Assembly: GCA_014728295.1 (NCBI GenBank) | Contig: WJLW01000049.1 | Location: 1 to 56,663, forward strand | Direction of reading: 5' to 3' | DNA: 56,663 nt | Source of the DNA: Chitinivibrionales bacterium | Lineage (GTDB): Bacteria > Fibrobacterota > Chitinivibrionia > Chitinivibrionales > WJKA01 | Part shown: piece by piece, positions 1 through 8,885 of the stretch | Layout of the letters: each line of letters begins with the position of its first letter | How positions within the stretch are numbered: the first letter of the stretch is position 1 | Translations under genes and position numbers: made by a program | The notes under the pieces: model-generated | Seen by the model: only the letters and a program-made list of their open reading frames with translations | The model's database searches: none | Told to the model about the DNA's origin: nothing

Positions 1-2
1 AA

Positions 3-197
3 CACCGACGACGCAAAGCCGCGGCAAAGTTGCATATGCGTTTAGATTTGCATTCATTCTTGCCTCGTTTTGCTTTGGTGAAAAGCGCCAATTCCTCTGA
101 TGCGAAGGAAGCAGCAGAGCTGTGCGCCGATATTGAAGCAGGTGAAATCGTGATTTTTGAATTGGGTTTTTCGCTCAAATCTCTATGTCCTGTTTAA
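3..197 (+). pseudogene. IS4-type transposase fragment (relic)
   Basis: The third frame from the window edge is open to a TAA at 195-197 and reads as an internal piece of an IS4-type (DDE_Tnp_1) transposase, with the recognisable stretches KAAAKLHMRLDLHSFLPRF and CADIEAGEIVIF. The expected continuation after this point (a DKAY-type segment) is replaced by unrelated sequence, so the piece is truncated on its right. Its left side lies outside the window, so it is unknown whether a longer element continues there. No terminal inverted repeat was recognised. The family call rests on memory of transposase motifs, not on a search. Confidence 0.7.
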
Positions 198-242
198 GAT
201 TAGTCCTTCCCGGGGTTCTGAAGTGCTGATTGATGTTTAGGA

Positions 243-455
243 AGAGAGTTTAACGGTATCCTTGGTTGTGATTATTTCAGTGCCTATCGCAAATACATGA
301 AAGATTTTGACATTAGCATCCAATTCTGCCTTGCTCATCTCATAAGGGATACAAAGTTTTTAGCAGAATCTCACGATAAATCTATCAGCCGTTACGGGAA
401 AAAACTACTTGATGCGGTGAGAGAATTATTTCACACAATTCATTTGCGCGATCAC
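243..455 (+). pseudogene. IS66-type transposase fragment (relic)
   Basis: A frame running through 243-536 contains the IS66 transposase signatures GILGCDYFSAYRKYMK and FCLAHLIRDTKFL, followed by VRELFHTIH. Both belong to the DDE_Tnp_IS66 catalytic region, where the first Asp of the triad lies in the D-Y-F/S-A-Y segment. The similarity fades after about 455 and the frame ends at 536, just outside the aldehyde dehydrogenase gene. There is no intact start, no C-terminal catalytic Glu region and no IS66 accessory gene, so this is a dead remnant. It lies 46 bp from the IS4-type relic, suggesting an old insertion hot spot. Confidence 0.72.
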
Positions 456-532
456 AGCCAACACCAGTATGGCGGTTCCAGTTCGCTGCACCCAAATAGT
501 TTAGCCGTTGCACGACATTGTTCAAGAGAGAG

Positions 533-2281
533 CTAGGCGGATATAGAGCGCTGCATTGCACTTTTGGCGGCGATTGCAACCAACCTGAGAAAATTAGCAG
601 CAGCCGGGTTCATGTTGTATTTCGCAAATGATTGTGCGAATTCAACCCGATTACGTGTCGTGATGTTCATTGGATCGTAAGCTTTGGTAAACGGACCGCG
701 AAACACGGCTTTGTGTATTGGTGGAAGAAGGAACGGATCGTTGACGGTTCCCACCCCCGAGTCGATGGCAAACGGCGTTCTTCCCGGCGCTCCCCCCCAG
801 GGTGCGCAGGCCAGGCAGTGTCCCATACCGCTGTACATATTCACCATCACGGAGCCGTAATCCAATTGGTCAATCATCTCTTCAATCCGCGGGCAATGAT
901 TTCGCTGCATATCCGGATCTACCACGACCAATGCAACCAGCGATCCCCACAATGACGTGTTGCAGAAGCCGGCGGCGTCGATAATGAAATTTTCTACCGA
1001 AGGTGAATCCAGTGCGGTTTCAGCCATGATACCGCAGAAAGATTCATGCTTGAAGCATATCTCGTTTTCAGCGGCTGGATTGACATTTTCGATAAAGCCC
1101 CACGGCAATTGATCGTTGACGGGTGATCCGGTGCAGTACATTTCGGGATGAAGCTGTTTGATGACATTGAACCGTTCGTGTGCGCCGGGGTAATATGCCG
1201 AACGCAAAGGTTCTTTGTCAAGGTAGTGTTTGCAGCGTTTAAGAAACGCACTTCGCAGCGGCCATTGCCGGTGGGTAACGATAACGCGCGGGGACAGACA
1301 GCCGAATCCGGCAACTGCGGTATGCCAGCCTGCCGTTTGGGCGGCGGCAAAATCCAGGCGCCTGTCCGACCAGGTACCCGGCATAATGATTACCGGCGTC
1401 ACATTCCCGAGCTCGGCGGTAAAGGGCCTGTTGTTGAGCAGCCGGTGGTTTGCTTTGTGTATTTCGGCTTGTGGCCCTTCACCAAAGACGATGTGCTCGT
1501 AGGTCTTTTTCGATCCTGTCAAGTGAATCTCATCAACCAGATCATGATTGACGAGGTAGGTTCCCGTGTGCTTGCCTCCGTAGCAGAGGCGAAAGAATCC
1601 TTTGTCAACCAATGGCTGCATACACCGGGTGTAGAGCGGACCCAGCCGGGCGATTACCGGGTTCATTTTCAGAATGACGGTTTTATTTTCGACGAAGAGT
1701 TTCGTCAGACTGTCGATGAGCGCCAGGTGGGCGACATTGCCGGCGCCGAGTACCAGGCATATAGTTCCGCCGCAATCGGATTGATGATGGGCAATGGCCT
1801 GGTGTTGCTTTACCTGTGCGGGTGTCACCCCTTCGGGGAAATGCACTTCGACGTGATAGCCGGGCAGCAGCAGGCGCTCTGCCAGTGACGAAGGGAAGGT
1901 GTGCGCAACGGTGCGATTGCGCATGCTTTTGGTAAAGGCAGCGGGAAGACGCGGGGATGCGTATTTGTCAATTTGTCGAAGCGATGTTGCCAGACGATGC
2001 AGAAACTTTGCGACCCCGGCGATTACGAACCATTCTTCGAGAATCCCCGATTCGTTCTGCTGATTCTTTTTGGCGGCGAGGTTTCGATCCACCCACTGCC
2101 CGCTCAGTTGGGCAAAGCGATTGAGTATATCGCCAACCAGTGAGGCTTTGTGCGAAGTTGCGAGTGCGGCCCACGTCCGTTTATGGTCGTGCAGTATGGC
2201 AAGGTGGGCATCCACCTTCTCCTGCGGAGTCTCCTGAAAGTAAAGGTCTTCGGGGAAGGTAGTCAATCCCTTACTTTTCAT
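533..2281 (-). CDS. Aldehyde dehydrogenase superfamily protein
   Basis: A 582-residue protein with the layout of the NAD(P)-dependent aldehyde dehydrogenase superfamily. A nucleotide-binding segment with LVLGAGNVAHLAL lies near residues 177-189, HLTGSKKTYEH near 253-263, a candidate general base Glu290 in TAELGNVTP, and a candidate nucleophile Cys328 in AGFGCLSPR. It is longer than typical ALDHs (about 480-500 residues), the excess being an N-terminal helical region of about 130 residues. The substrate cannot be inferred. The gene stands alone, 73 bp from the next gene on the same strand. The start ATG is the first in the frame. Acyl-CoA reductases of the LuxC type are a distant alternative. 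Confidence 0.75.
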   Translation of the reverse strand: MKSKGLTTFPEDLYFQETPQEKVDAHLAILHDHKRTWAALATSHKASLVGDILNRFAQLSGQWVDRNLAAKKNQQNESGILEEWFVIAGVAKFLHRLATSLRQIDKYASPRLPAAFTKSMRNRTVAHTFPSSLAERLLLPGYHVEVHFPEGVTPAQVKQHQAIAHHQSDCGGTICLVLGAGNVAHLALIDSLTKLFVENKTVILKMNPVIARLGPLYTRCMQPLVDKGFFRLCYGGKHTGTYLVNHDLVDEIHLTGSKKTYEHIVFGEGPQAEIHKANHRLLNNRPFTAELGNVTPVIIMPGTWSDRRLDFAAAQTAGWHTAVAGFGCLSPRVIVTHRQWPLRSAFLKRCKHYLDKEPLRSAYYPGAHERFNVIKQLHPEMYCTGSPVNDQLPWGFIENVNPAAENEICFKHESFCGIMAETALDSPSVENFIIDAAGFCNTSLWGSLVALVVVDPDMQRNHCPRIEEMIDQLDYGSVMVNMYSGMGHCLACAPWGGAPGRTPFAIDSGVGTVNDPFLLPPIHKAVFRGPFTKAYDPMNITTRNRVEFAQSFAKYNMNPAAANFLRLVAIAAKSAMQRSISA

Positions 2282-2354
2282 ATCTTGGTCCGGGCTTAAC
2301 GTGTAGAACCTGCCTGTCTATATTTCGTTGAAAGCGGGATTGCAAAAATTGCGT

Positions 2355-2810
2355 TTAACCCGGGAAGGACGTATGATGATCGCGATCAATGAATCTCCCG
2401 CGGTGTTCCCACGGCGGAATCCAGCACGACGCCATTCGTCCAAAGATCCGGTATCGTGATTGTGCAATCAGGTCATACAGCACATCCCTCAAGGCCGCAG
2501 GGATCCATGTGGTCCGGCCCAGCAGATTCCAGGGGGATTTCAAATGTCGGGCGATATGCAATGCTGCTGAGCTTCTGGAATAGAGCCGGCCTTGATCCAG
2601 AAAATACATAGTTCCCTTACTTATTTCGGTGATGCCCCGTTGGCGCAGAAATTGATGTGCGACATCCGACTGAAGTGCTGCGAAGCTGATCTTTTTGAGT
2701 GGGTCTCTTGTTATAATGAATTTCACAGCGCCGCAGCACAAGGGGCACTGGCCATCATAGAGCACAATCCCGGATTCTGCAGTGCCGGTATGATTGTTTG
2801 ACCCGGCCAC
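2355..2810 (-). CDS. DCC family thiol-disulfide oxidoreductase-like protein (DUF393)
   Basis: 151 residues. The N-terminal motif YDGQCPLCCGAVKF is the DxxCxxC signature that gives the DCC (DUF393, YuxK-like) family its name, and the following region with FAALQS is also typical. The family is thought to have a thioredoxin-like fold, but no reaction is established for most members. Length matches the family. There is no signal peptide, so it should be cytoplasmic. It lies between the aldehyde dehydrogenase and the large esterase, all on the same strand, with gaps of about 70-90 bp; nothing in these neighbours indicates a shared pathway. Confidence 0.85.
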   Translation of the reverse strand: MAGSNNHTGTAESGIVLYDGQCPLCCGAVKFIITRDPLKKISFAALQSDVAHQFLRQRGITEISKGTMYFLDQGRLYSRSSAALHIARHLKSPWNLLGRTTWIPAALRDVLYDLIAQSRYRIFGRMASCWIPPWEHRGRFIDRDHHTSFPG

Positions 2811-2901
2811 AAGATTCTTCCTTTCATGTTATGTACGAACCGGCGCGGGAATAAAGTCAAAAACAGGCTTACGGACATCGATGTGCGCAAACACGTGCGG
2901 A

Positions 2902-5900
2902 CTATTTTGTAATCCCGTAGGAATCCCCGAAAGCCGAGATATCCATCGCGTCAATCAGGTGCTTACCGCCTTTTCGCGTAAGATCGAGATTGTAGACAGG
3001 CTCCCATGCGGGCTGATCCTCGGTACTTCCGAATGCATCACCCATCACGGCCAGATCGTTCGCGTCAACAATATGGCTGCTGTCCTGCGCAAAGTCCCCG
3101 CGCAGCACGGCATCCGACAGGTGCACGTACCCCTCGCTTCCGGAGATAACAAGCGAGGGTAGCTCCCCGGGTTGATTATACATGGATGCGAGGCAGATTC
3201 TTTGCGAAGACGTCAAGGCCTGACCGAAAACATTTAAAGGCCCGAGGTTTATCAGCTCTCCTGCGGAGGTCATCTCATACAGGTCGAGTGTTCCGGAATG
3301 CCGGCCAGTTATAATGTCGCTAATTCCGTCTCCGGTAACGTCCAGCAGGCATGGAGCCGCGCTGTCGCCTGCATCAACCCCTCCCCCGCCTGCAATGTGT
3401 ATATACGCGTGATCCCAGCCCGCACCATTATTCACGGCTTTAACCAGCGCACCACCGGCCAGACCAAAGACAAAATCGGGCTGATGATCGTTGTTGAGAT
3501 CGCATACATCAAAACCGGTTACAGCCAGCGACGCGCCGTGCACAAGAGTCGAAGCAGAAAAGTTGCCGCTGCCGTTTCCCGGTGAAAGCCTGATATCGCC
3601 GTTGATCTGGGCCGTCAGGATATCGGAGACATTATCGCCATTCCAGTCGACCAGCCGGATGCAGTGAACACCAGTCAGGCCGAGATTAATTGTTGCGGCA
3701 AACGCAAATTCCGATCCGCCAGATATGTATATATCAACCGCACCATCCCGGCGTGCACAAAGCAGGTCGCCGTCACCGTCATTATCGACATCACCGCATA
3801 CCGAAGTCGAATAAACTCCGGCATTGAGTGGGGCGCCGTCTGCGGTTATTGTGTCCGGTTGAACAAAACTCAGCGCCACCGGGTTTTTCATGGTGACGGT
3901 TATGAGCGTATTCTTGCCGGCCGCTACTGTAGCGGGAAGAAATTCGTCTCTCCGGCCTGGTTGACGTATGCACAACCGGTAGTTGCCTGCAGACAGGCCG
4001 GCAATCGTACCATTCCCATCCAGCATATGGTCTCCGTACCAGCCGGATGCGGCGTACAGATACGCGTCCGCTTCCGAATCAAGCCCCTGCAGGGTGAGGG
4101 TTCCCTTGTCCGGCGGCGACATGCGCGGGCTTTCGACGGGGCCGGCGCCGGTCGGGCCAAAATCAGGCGTGGTGGTCACCACCAGCTTGTCCAGGATCAG
4201 GCCGTCCTCACGCATGTAAACATAAACGCGCTTTATGCCGGTGCTTTGAACAGTTACGGTTGCGAGGTAGGCGTCCATAGTCGTATCGATCCACGACCAG
4301 GATTCTTCAAAGCCGGAGATACGGTCACTACCGGCGATTTGCGCTCCGTCAATGCCAACATGGCAACTGTTGCTGACCCCGCCGGTGTTGGAATCACCGA
4401 TGCCGCGCAGCCAGATGTAGTGCGTACCGGTTTTGACGAAATTGACATAGTAATACATGTGCGGACTGTTTGCGGCATAGTTGGTGTTGATATTCAGTCC
4501 GTTGTCGGGATTCGATATCATTGCGCCGTCGCCGGAATAGCCGGTGGTTGCATCGGGCTCCCAGTCATGCCCGCTGCCGCCTGCTTTGGCGTAGTAGTGT
4601 TCGACCTCGATAGATACAAGGCCGTCGGAGCCGCTACTTTGCTGGAAAGCAACATCGGCGGCAGAAAAGGTCGAGCGGGTTATGGCGTTGCTTTTGGAGC
4701 TGATTCGCAGCGATTTATTGACAGCTCTGATCTCATAGGTATAGCTGGTATTGAAATCGAGTCCCTGATCCGAGTAGACAAGCGAGGCAATGGTGGTATC
4801 GATGCGTACGCCGTCGCGAAAGATATCATAGGCTTTGATCCCGGTTTCGGGATCGGCGGCGGAGGTCCATGCCAGATCGAAACCGGTTTGTCCGGAAGCT
4901 GTCACGGAGAGTAACGTGGGTGCGGTCGGCGGAGTGGCGTCACCTTTTCGATGAGAAAAGAGCCAGTCGTAGAGTCCGGGTTGATCCCAGGTGTTATCGC
5001 AGACCCATCCGTGACCTTTACCGGCATATTCGGTATAGGTGGGCCAGCCCCCGGCGGCAAAGACAGCATTCACCAGGTTGCGCGATCCCCGCGGGGGAAC
5101 CGTTCCATCAGCACTGCCATGATGCGCCCAGACGGCCATATCGGTAATAAACGGCGCCCGGTCCGGATCACCGCCGCCCGCAGCAGGAATAGCCGCAGCG
5201 AAGCGGTCGTGTTGACGCGTGATAATATCCCATGTTCCCATACCTCCCATCGAACGGCCGGCAACGTAGAGGCGGTTCTCATCAATCGAAAAGCGGGCCA
5301 GGGTTGAATCGAGGATATGCCTTACCAGCTCCATTTCGCGTGTCGTATCAACCTGCCAGTTGGAGCCGTTGCTCCAGCATGAACCGGGCCCGTTGGGCGG
5401 ATCGGGCAAGGTATTGGGCCAGCGATTGCAGACATTCGCCCAAAATCCGTTGGACGGGGAATGCGGCGCGATCACGAAATGGGGGTGAGCATTCTGCACG
5501 GCAGGCTGTATCCAATGCATACCACCGCTCTGCTGAAGCTGCTTAAGATTATTCTGCCCGCGCGCACCGGCGCCATGCAGGTAGAGCACCAGCGGCCACT
5601 GTTGTGCGGGATTATAGAAACGGGGTATGAACAGCCGATACGGCATCGTATCCGTGCCGCCGAGGTTTATGATCGTATCGATATAATCATCGTAGTCCGG
5701 TTCGCCCTGCACCGTAATGCTTATCGTATCCGAATCAGAGACGGTATTGACGTCGGTCACCGACAGCTCGAATGTCAAGACTCTCTGCTGCACCACCCAG
5801 GGAGCTTTGAATGATGGATTCACTATTGCTTCGTTACTGAGCTCCACCTCGATTCCGTCAATCTGACGCCAGGCACAGGTTAAGGCCTGTCCGGCACAGC

Positions 5901-6036
5901 CCGAGCCCGTCAGGTAAATAATGTTGCGCTCATTAACCGTCTGATCCGGGCCGGCGTCTGCCTGCGGTGCGGCATTCGAGAGCGCATGCATTCCAACAAT
6001 CCACGCCAGCACTAGGGCACACTGCATACCTCGCAT
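2902..6036 (-). CDS. Large modular secreted esterase (PKD-like, alpha/beta hydrolase, Fn3, carbohydrate-binding, FG-GAP, dockerin-like)
   Basis: About 1044 residues, counted from the ATG at 6036, which has a GGAAG ribosome site six bases upstream; an ATG four codons earlier is less likely. The order is: signal peptide (1-22); PKD/REJ-like domain opening with ADAGPDQTV (25-112); an esterase domain of the feruloyl-esterase/PHB-depolymerase type with nucleophile Ser262 in GRSMGG and likely Asp310 and His342; a fibronectin type III domain (about 370-465); a carbohydrate-binding-like jelly roll (about 475-640); FG-GAP/VCBS-type repeats (about 740-960); and a C-terminal pair of short segments spaced like a dockerin. 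It is probably exported to remove ester groups from plant or algal polysaccharide. The missing T9SS-like tail sets it apart from the other secreted proteins here. Confidence 0.82.
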   Translation of the reverse strand: MRGMQCALVLAWIVGMHALSNAAPQADAGPDQTVNERNIIYLTGSGCAGQALTCAWRQIDGIEVELSNEAIVNPSFKAPWVVQQRVLTFELSVTDVNTVSDSDTISITVQGEPDYDDYIDTIINLGGTDTMPYRLFIPRFYNPAQQWPLVLYLHGAGARGQNNLKQLQQSGGMHWIQPAVQNAHPHFVIAPHSPSNGFWANVCNRWPNTLPDPPNGPGSCWSNGSNWQVDTTREMELVRHILDSTLARFSIDENRLYVAGRSMGGMGTWDIITRQHDRFAAAIPAAGGGDPDRAPFITDMAVWAHHGSADGTVPPRGSRNLVNAVFAAGGWPTYTEYAGKGHGWVCDNTWDQPGLYDWLFSHRKGDATPPTAPTLLSVTASGQTGFDLAWTSAADPETGIKAYDIFRDGVRIDTTIASLVYSDQGLDFNTSYTYEIRAVNKSLRISSKSNAITRSTFSAADVAFQQSSGSDGLVSIEVEHYYAKAGGSGHDWEPDATTGYSGDGAMISNPDNGLNINTNYAANSPHMYYYVNFVKTGTHYIWLRGIGDSNTGGVSNSCHVGIDGAQIAGSDRISGFEESWSWIDTTMDAYLATVTVQSTGIKRVYVYMREDGLILDKLVVTTTPDFGPTGAGPVESPRMSPPDKGTLTLQGLDSEADAYLYAASGWYGDHMLDGNGTIAGLSAGNYRLCIRQPGRRDEFLPATVAAGKNTLITVTMKNPVALSFVQPDTITADGAPLNAGVYSTSVCGDVDNDGDGDLLCARRDGAVDIYISGGSEFAFAATINLGLTGVHCIRLVDWNGDNVSDILTAQINGDIRLSPGNGSGNFSASTLVHGASLAVTGFDVCDLNNDHQPDFVFGLAGGALVKAVNNGAGWDHAYIHIAGGGGVDAGDSAAPCLLDVTGDGISDIITGRHSGTLDLYEMTSAGELINLGPLNVFGQALTSSQRICLASMYNQPGELPSLVISGSEGYVHLSDAVLRGDFAQDSSHIVDANDLAVMGDAFGSTEDQPAWEPVYNLDLTRKGGKHLIDAMDISAFGDSYGITK

Positions 6037-6268
6037 ATTCACTTCCATTCACAATCAGTACAAAAGATTCACTACACCTGACTGTTCCTGAAGCACTACG
6101 ACAAAACAAGCACGAGAGTATAAAGGGAAATTTTTACGCCCTACTCACGCCCGATAATATAGCATATGTACTTGCACAACACGCAAAATTTTTACAGGAC
6201 ACCTGGCAGCGCAGGCATGTCGACAGGCAGGTTTATCACTATCCGCACAATGCGCACATGCCAATCCC

Positions 6269-7021
6269 CTACCCGTGCACGTGAATAAAGGAATTGACTG
6301 CCTCGATAAATGCCTGAGGCTGCTCCCAGGGAACACGATGAGCGGCATCTTTCACGGCGATATGCCTGATGAACGGGACCTCCCGCTCCAAAACCCTACC
6401 GGCATTGCGATATTTCTCATCCTTTTCGCCGCTTAGGTAAAGCATTTGCGGACCTGCCAGTGTTTTGAGCTTGTCAACCAGGCAGGCTTGGCTGCCTTTG
6501 GAATAGGCCGTGAACATTGCGGCGATAGATTGTGCCGAAAAGGAAGCGACGTCTCTGCGAATCGGATTGTGTTTTCCGCCGAAAACCGGTAGTGCGTCCC
6601 ATTCGTCAAACAGCTTATCGAGTGGCTCGTGCAGAAAGCGTTGCGCCCAGATACGATCGACATCTCTCTGCGATATGCGCAGTTGCTCATCACGTGTTCC
6701 GGGATCGGCGGCAATTATGACGGCTGCACGCCAGAGCCGGGGCTGATGCACAAGCGCGTGCAGTGCGAGTCTGCCGCCCAGGGAGTACCCCATCAGCACT
6801 TGCGGCACGCCACCCCATCGGTGAGCGACGTCCTCGCAAAAGGACCCGGCCCACGCCTCCTGGCTTGACGCAATTGAATGCCAGAGGTCTACTTTTTCGA
6901 GAGTGAATGGCATGGCGTCATGTGTAAGCAACCTGTCCTGAAAACAACTCCAGACATCGGGCACCTGCAAATTGCCATGCAGGCAGTAGATAACCTGCTG
7001 GTCAGGTTGAATGAGACTCAT
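6269..7021 (-). CDS. menH: Alpha/beta hydrolase, MenH-like
   Basis: 250 residues with the alpha/beta-hydrolase landmarks CLHGNLQ (oxyanion side), the nucleophile elbow GYSLGGRLALHAL, an SGEKDEKY strand carrying the acid, and a C-terminal AAHRVPWEQP with the catalytic His. The elbow GYSxGGRLAL followed by GEKDxKY is the pattern seen in MenH (2-succinyl-6-hydroxy-2,4-cyclohexadiene-1-carboxylate synthase) of menaquinone synthesis. No other men genes are in the window, so the assignment rests on motifs only; a general carboxylesterase is the alternative. It has no signal peptide and is expected in the cytoplasm. It lies alone between the esterase and the sulfatase relic. Confidence 0.6.
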   Translation of the reverse strand: MSLIQPDQQVIYCLHGNLQVPDVWSCFQDRLLTHDAMPFTLEKVDLWHSIASSQEAWAGSFCEDVAHRWGGVPQVLMGYSLGGRLALHALVHQPRLWRAAVIIAADPGTRDEQLRISQRDVDRIWAQRFLHEPLDKLFDEWDALPVFGGKHNPIRRDVASFSAQSIAAMFTAYSKGSQACLVDKLKTLAGPQMLYLSGEKDEKYRNAGRVLEREVPFIRHIAVKDAAHRVPWEQPQAFIEAVNSFIHVHG

Positions 7022-7135
7022 GGCTCAAACCGGGCATGCAGGTGCAGACTATTAGCGGCGATGTTGAACAGAAAAAACAGTAGCGCTCTCACAGAAACCT
7101 TTCGGTACATTCGTCTTGCTACGACATCTAAAAAT

Positions 7136-7305
7136 AGTACACCCTTCTCGCCTGCAGGATACTTTGCGTTGATCACCCATCTCGACGAAGCTATCGTATT
7201 TTGACCGAAACACTGCAGCGCCGTAACCTGCTGAAGGATACCATTATCGTGTTTGCCGGCGATAACGGTCTGGCCCTCGGTCAGGATGGATTGATGGGCA
7301 AACAA
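7136..7305 (+). pseudogene. Sulfatase gene relic with frameshift
   Basis: Frame 2 reads [14 protein letters not shown] up to about 7191. After a one-base shift, frame 1 continues from 7192 with [27 protein letters not shown] and DGLMGKQ to about 7305. Together these are the central part of a type I sulfatase, the region that normally contains the metal-binding Asp-Asn-Gly/Asp-His-Gly motif. The sequence before and after is not sulfatase-like and there is no CxPSR active-site segment, so only about 57 codons survive. It lies upstream of a secreted-protein block and shows that a sulfatase once stood there. Confidence 0.72.
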
Positions 7306-7391
7306 AGAAGATGTACCGGTTTCTTGGGTAATTTTGCCCAAATCTCTTGTTGATTGGGTCGGGACTTCCCGAAGCACTCTTCGGTAAATTT

Positions 7392-7421
7392 TTGGAATTC
7401 TGCTCGATTTTTTACTATACT
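7392..7421 (+). promoter_or_regulatory. Sigma-70-type promoter candidate
   Basis: TTGGAA at 7392-7397 and TATACT at 7416-7421 are separated by 18 bases and point toward the secreted-protein operon starting at 7503. Only the sequence match supports this; there is no transcription evidence. Confidence 0.45.
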
Positions 7422-7502
7422 TTAATACGTAACTAACACCAGGAACAGGGAGAACACTCAGTTTCGCGCCATTTAATCGCTTAAAACATAAAGGTCACGT
7501 AT

Positions 7503-8885
7503 ATGCAATCGAATTCCAGAACCGGAATATTTCCTGTGTGCACAATTGCTTACCTGTGTTTGCAGCTATGCAATCAATCGTATGCACAAGCGCCGATCCG
7601 CGTAAGCAACGATTTTGAGGACAGTGTGCGCATAGCGGTGCTGTATGTGAGCCAACCGTCGCAGTGCATTTTGCAGCCGATTGAAGCGCAGGTCAATTTT
7701 GTTATCAAATCGCTGGACACGAACAAAGTAGCAGATGTTGTCCTAATCGACGGCAGTGAGCATGATGCCGCTTTCGGGGCTGGAATTGGCGTCTTGCTCG
7801 AGAAGTGGGGCCCAGGGCGTCCTCCGCACGTCGTCATATTCATCAATGGTGGTAATGAGGATACACACAAAATGCACAAGGCAGTGCGATGGTGCGTTAG
7901 TCTGGGAGCGGGATTCGTCAATATCGGTACCAAGTCGACCATAATCCGGGAGATATATGATCTCGATATCGAAGAGCGCTGGGAACCGTGGGATTACGGG
8001 ATGTGGCTGTGGGAGCCGCAAGATTCGGTGTATATCAGCATGCACCCCGATCAAGACACCCTGCCCGCCGCGCCTTCCCATTCCGGCTACAACGGAATCC
8101 TGCATAATGCTGCCGCCCTGACCGTACAGGATGCATCGATTCCTCGAAACCTGCTACTTTACAAATCGCAAGGGGGTTCGGGACGATGCCGGGCTGAGGG
8201 CGACTGGTACAACGATACTGCATCCATCAATCGCAACAGGGTACTTCATGCCGGTCATCTGCAGGGCGTCAACGCGCTTCCCGACGCTCCGGCCACCTGG
8301 ACGCATAATGTCAACAGCGCTAAAGTAACCGACACTATTGCCCGCGGCACGGGGACGGCGCTTGACCCGGAAAAATTACCGGCAATTACCTTTATCGAAG
8401 ACACCTACGATCGTTATTGTCGCGATACGGTTTGTCGCACCGATCAATTGCGCAGGGGCGATCCCTACCCGCGCTTTGCGGTATCACTTGCCTTTGAACC
8501 CAACGAATTCGAGCATCCGCAGATTGTGCAGCAATTGCTGTACGACGCCGTCATGTACGCGGCCGGCCATCGGGAGCGACACAACATCCCGGTCGATCCG
8601 CCGGTCACCGGCATCGCAAAACACAGACAGCCCGATGAGAACATTGACCTACACATTACCGGCACGACCCTGCTCATCTCCCATCCGCATGTTCAGTCGC
8701 TGCGTATAACCGGCGCAACAGGCAAGCTGGTGGCCTCGCTTGCCGGAGGCACCGCCGGATCGTATCGTCTCCTGTGCGCTTTGCCGCAAGGTATCTACCT
8801 GGCGCAGCTTTATTTGACCAGTGGAAAGGTTATACACACCAGATTCGTTACTGAGACACGTGCACAAGGAGTTGGCAATGAATAA
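7503..8885 (+). CDS. Secreted protein of unknown function with T9SS-like C-terminal domain
   Basis: 460 residues. The first about 28 residues form a signal peptide ending near SYAQA. The middle is an alpha/beta-looking domain of about 340 residues that ends in LLYDAVMYAAGH; this end, and its general layout, are faintly reminiscent of ThuA/glutamine-amidotransferase-like proteins, but no catalytic motif was recognised and no function is claimed. The last about 75 residues (ITGATGKLVASL, then GIYLAQLYL) look like a Por/T9SS type A sorting domain. The stop TAA overlaps the start of the next gene by eight bases (ATGAATAA), so the two are almost certainly translated as a coupled pair and the protein probably acts on the same polysaccharide. 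Confidence 0.6.
   Translation: MQSNSRTGIFPVCTIAYLCLQLCNQSYAQAPIRVSNDFEDSVRIAVLYVSQPSQCILQPIEAQVNFVIKSLDTNKVADVVLIDGSEHDAAFGAGIGVLLEKWGPGRPPHVVIFINGGNEDTHKMHKAVRWCVSLGAGFVNIGTKSTIIREIYDLDIEERWEPWDYGMWLWEPQDSVYISMHPDQDTLPAAPSHSGYNGILHNAAALTVQDASIPRNLLLYKSQGGSGRCRAEGDWYNDTASINRNRVLHAGHLQGVNALPDAPATWTHNVNSAKVTDTIARGTGTALDPEKLPAITFIEDTYDRYCRDTVCRTDQLRRGDPYPRFAVSLAFEPNEFEHPQIVQQLLYDAVMYAAGHRERHNIPVDPPVTGIAKHRQPDENIDLHITGTTLLISHPHVQSLRITGATGKLVASLAGGTAGSYRLLCALPQGIYLAQLYLTSGKVIHTRFVTETRAQGVGNE

Larger units (their letters stand above)
7022..7502. other. Gene-free stretch with sulfatase relic and a promoter
   Basis: No intact gene is visible between the MenH-like gene and the secreted protein that starts at 7503. 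The stretch holds the sulfatase relic (7136-7305) and a sigma-70-type promoter candidate (7392-7421). The open frames crossing it on the minus strand (7018-7377) have no recognisable similarity and mirror the relic, so they are treated as shadows. Confidence 0.6.

Noticed and set aside
1148..1888. A 246-codon plus-strand open frame opposite the aldehyde dehydrogenase gene
   Set aside because: Shadow frame; no ribosome site and no family resemblance.
3664..4914. A 416-codon open frame on the plus strand inside the esterase gene
   Set aside because: It lies wholly opposite a gene with clear domains, its sequence shows no recognisable family, and long antisense frames are common in GC-rich genes.
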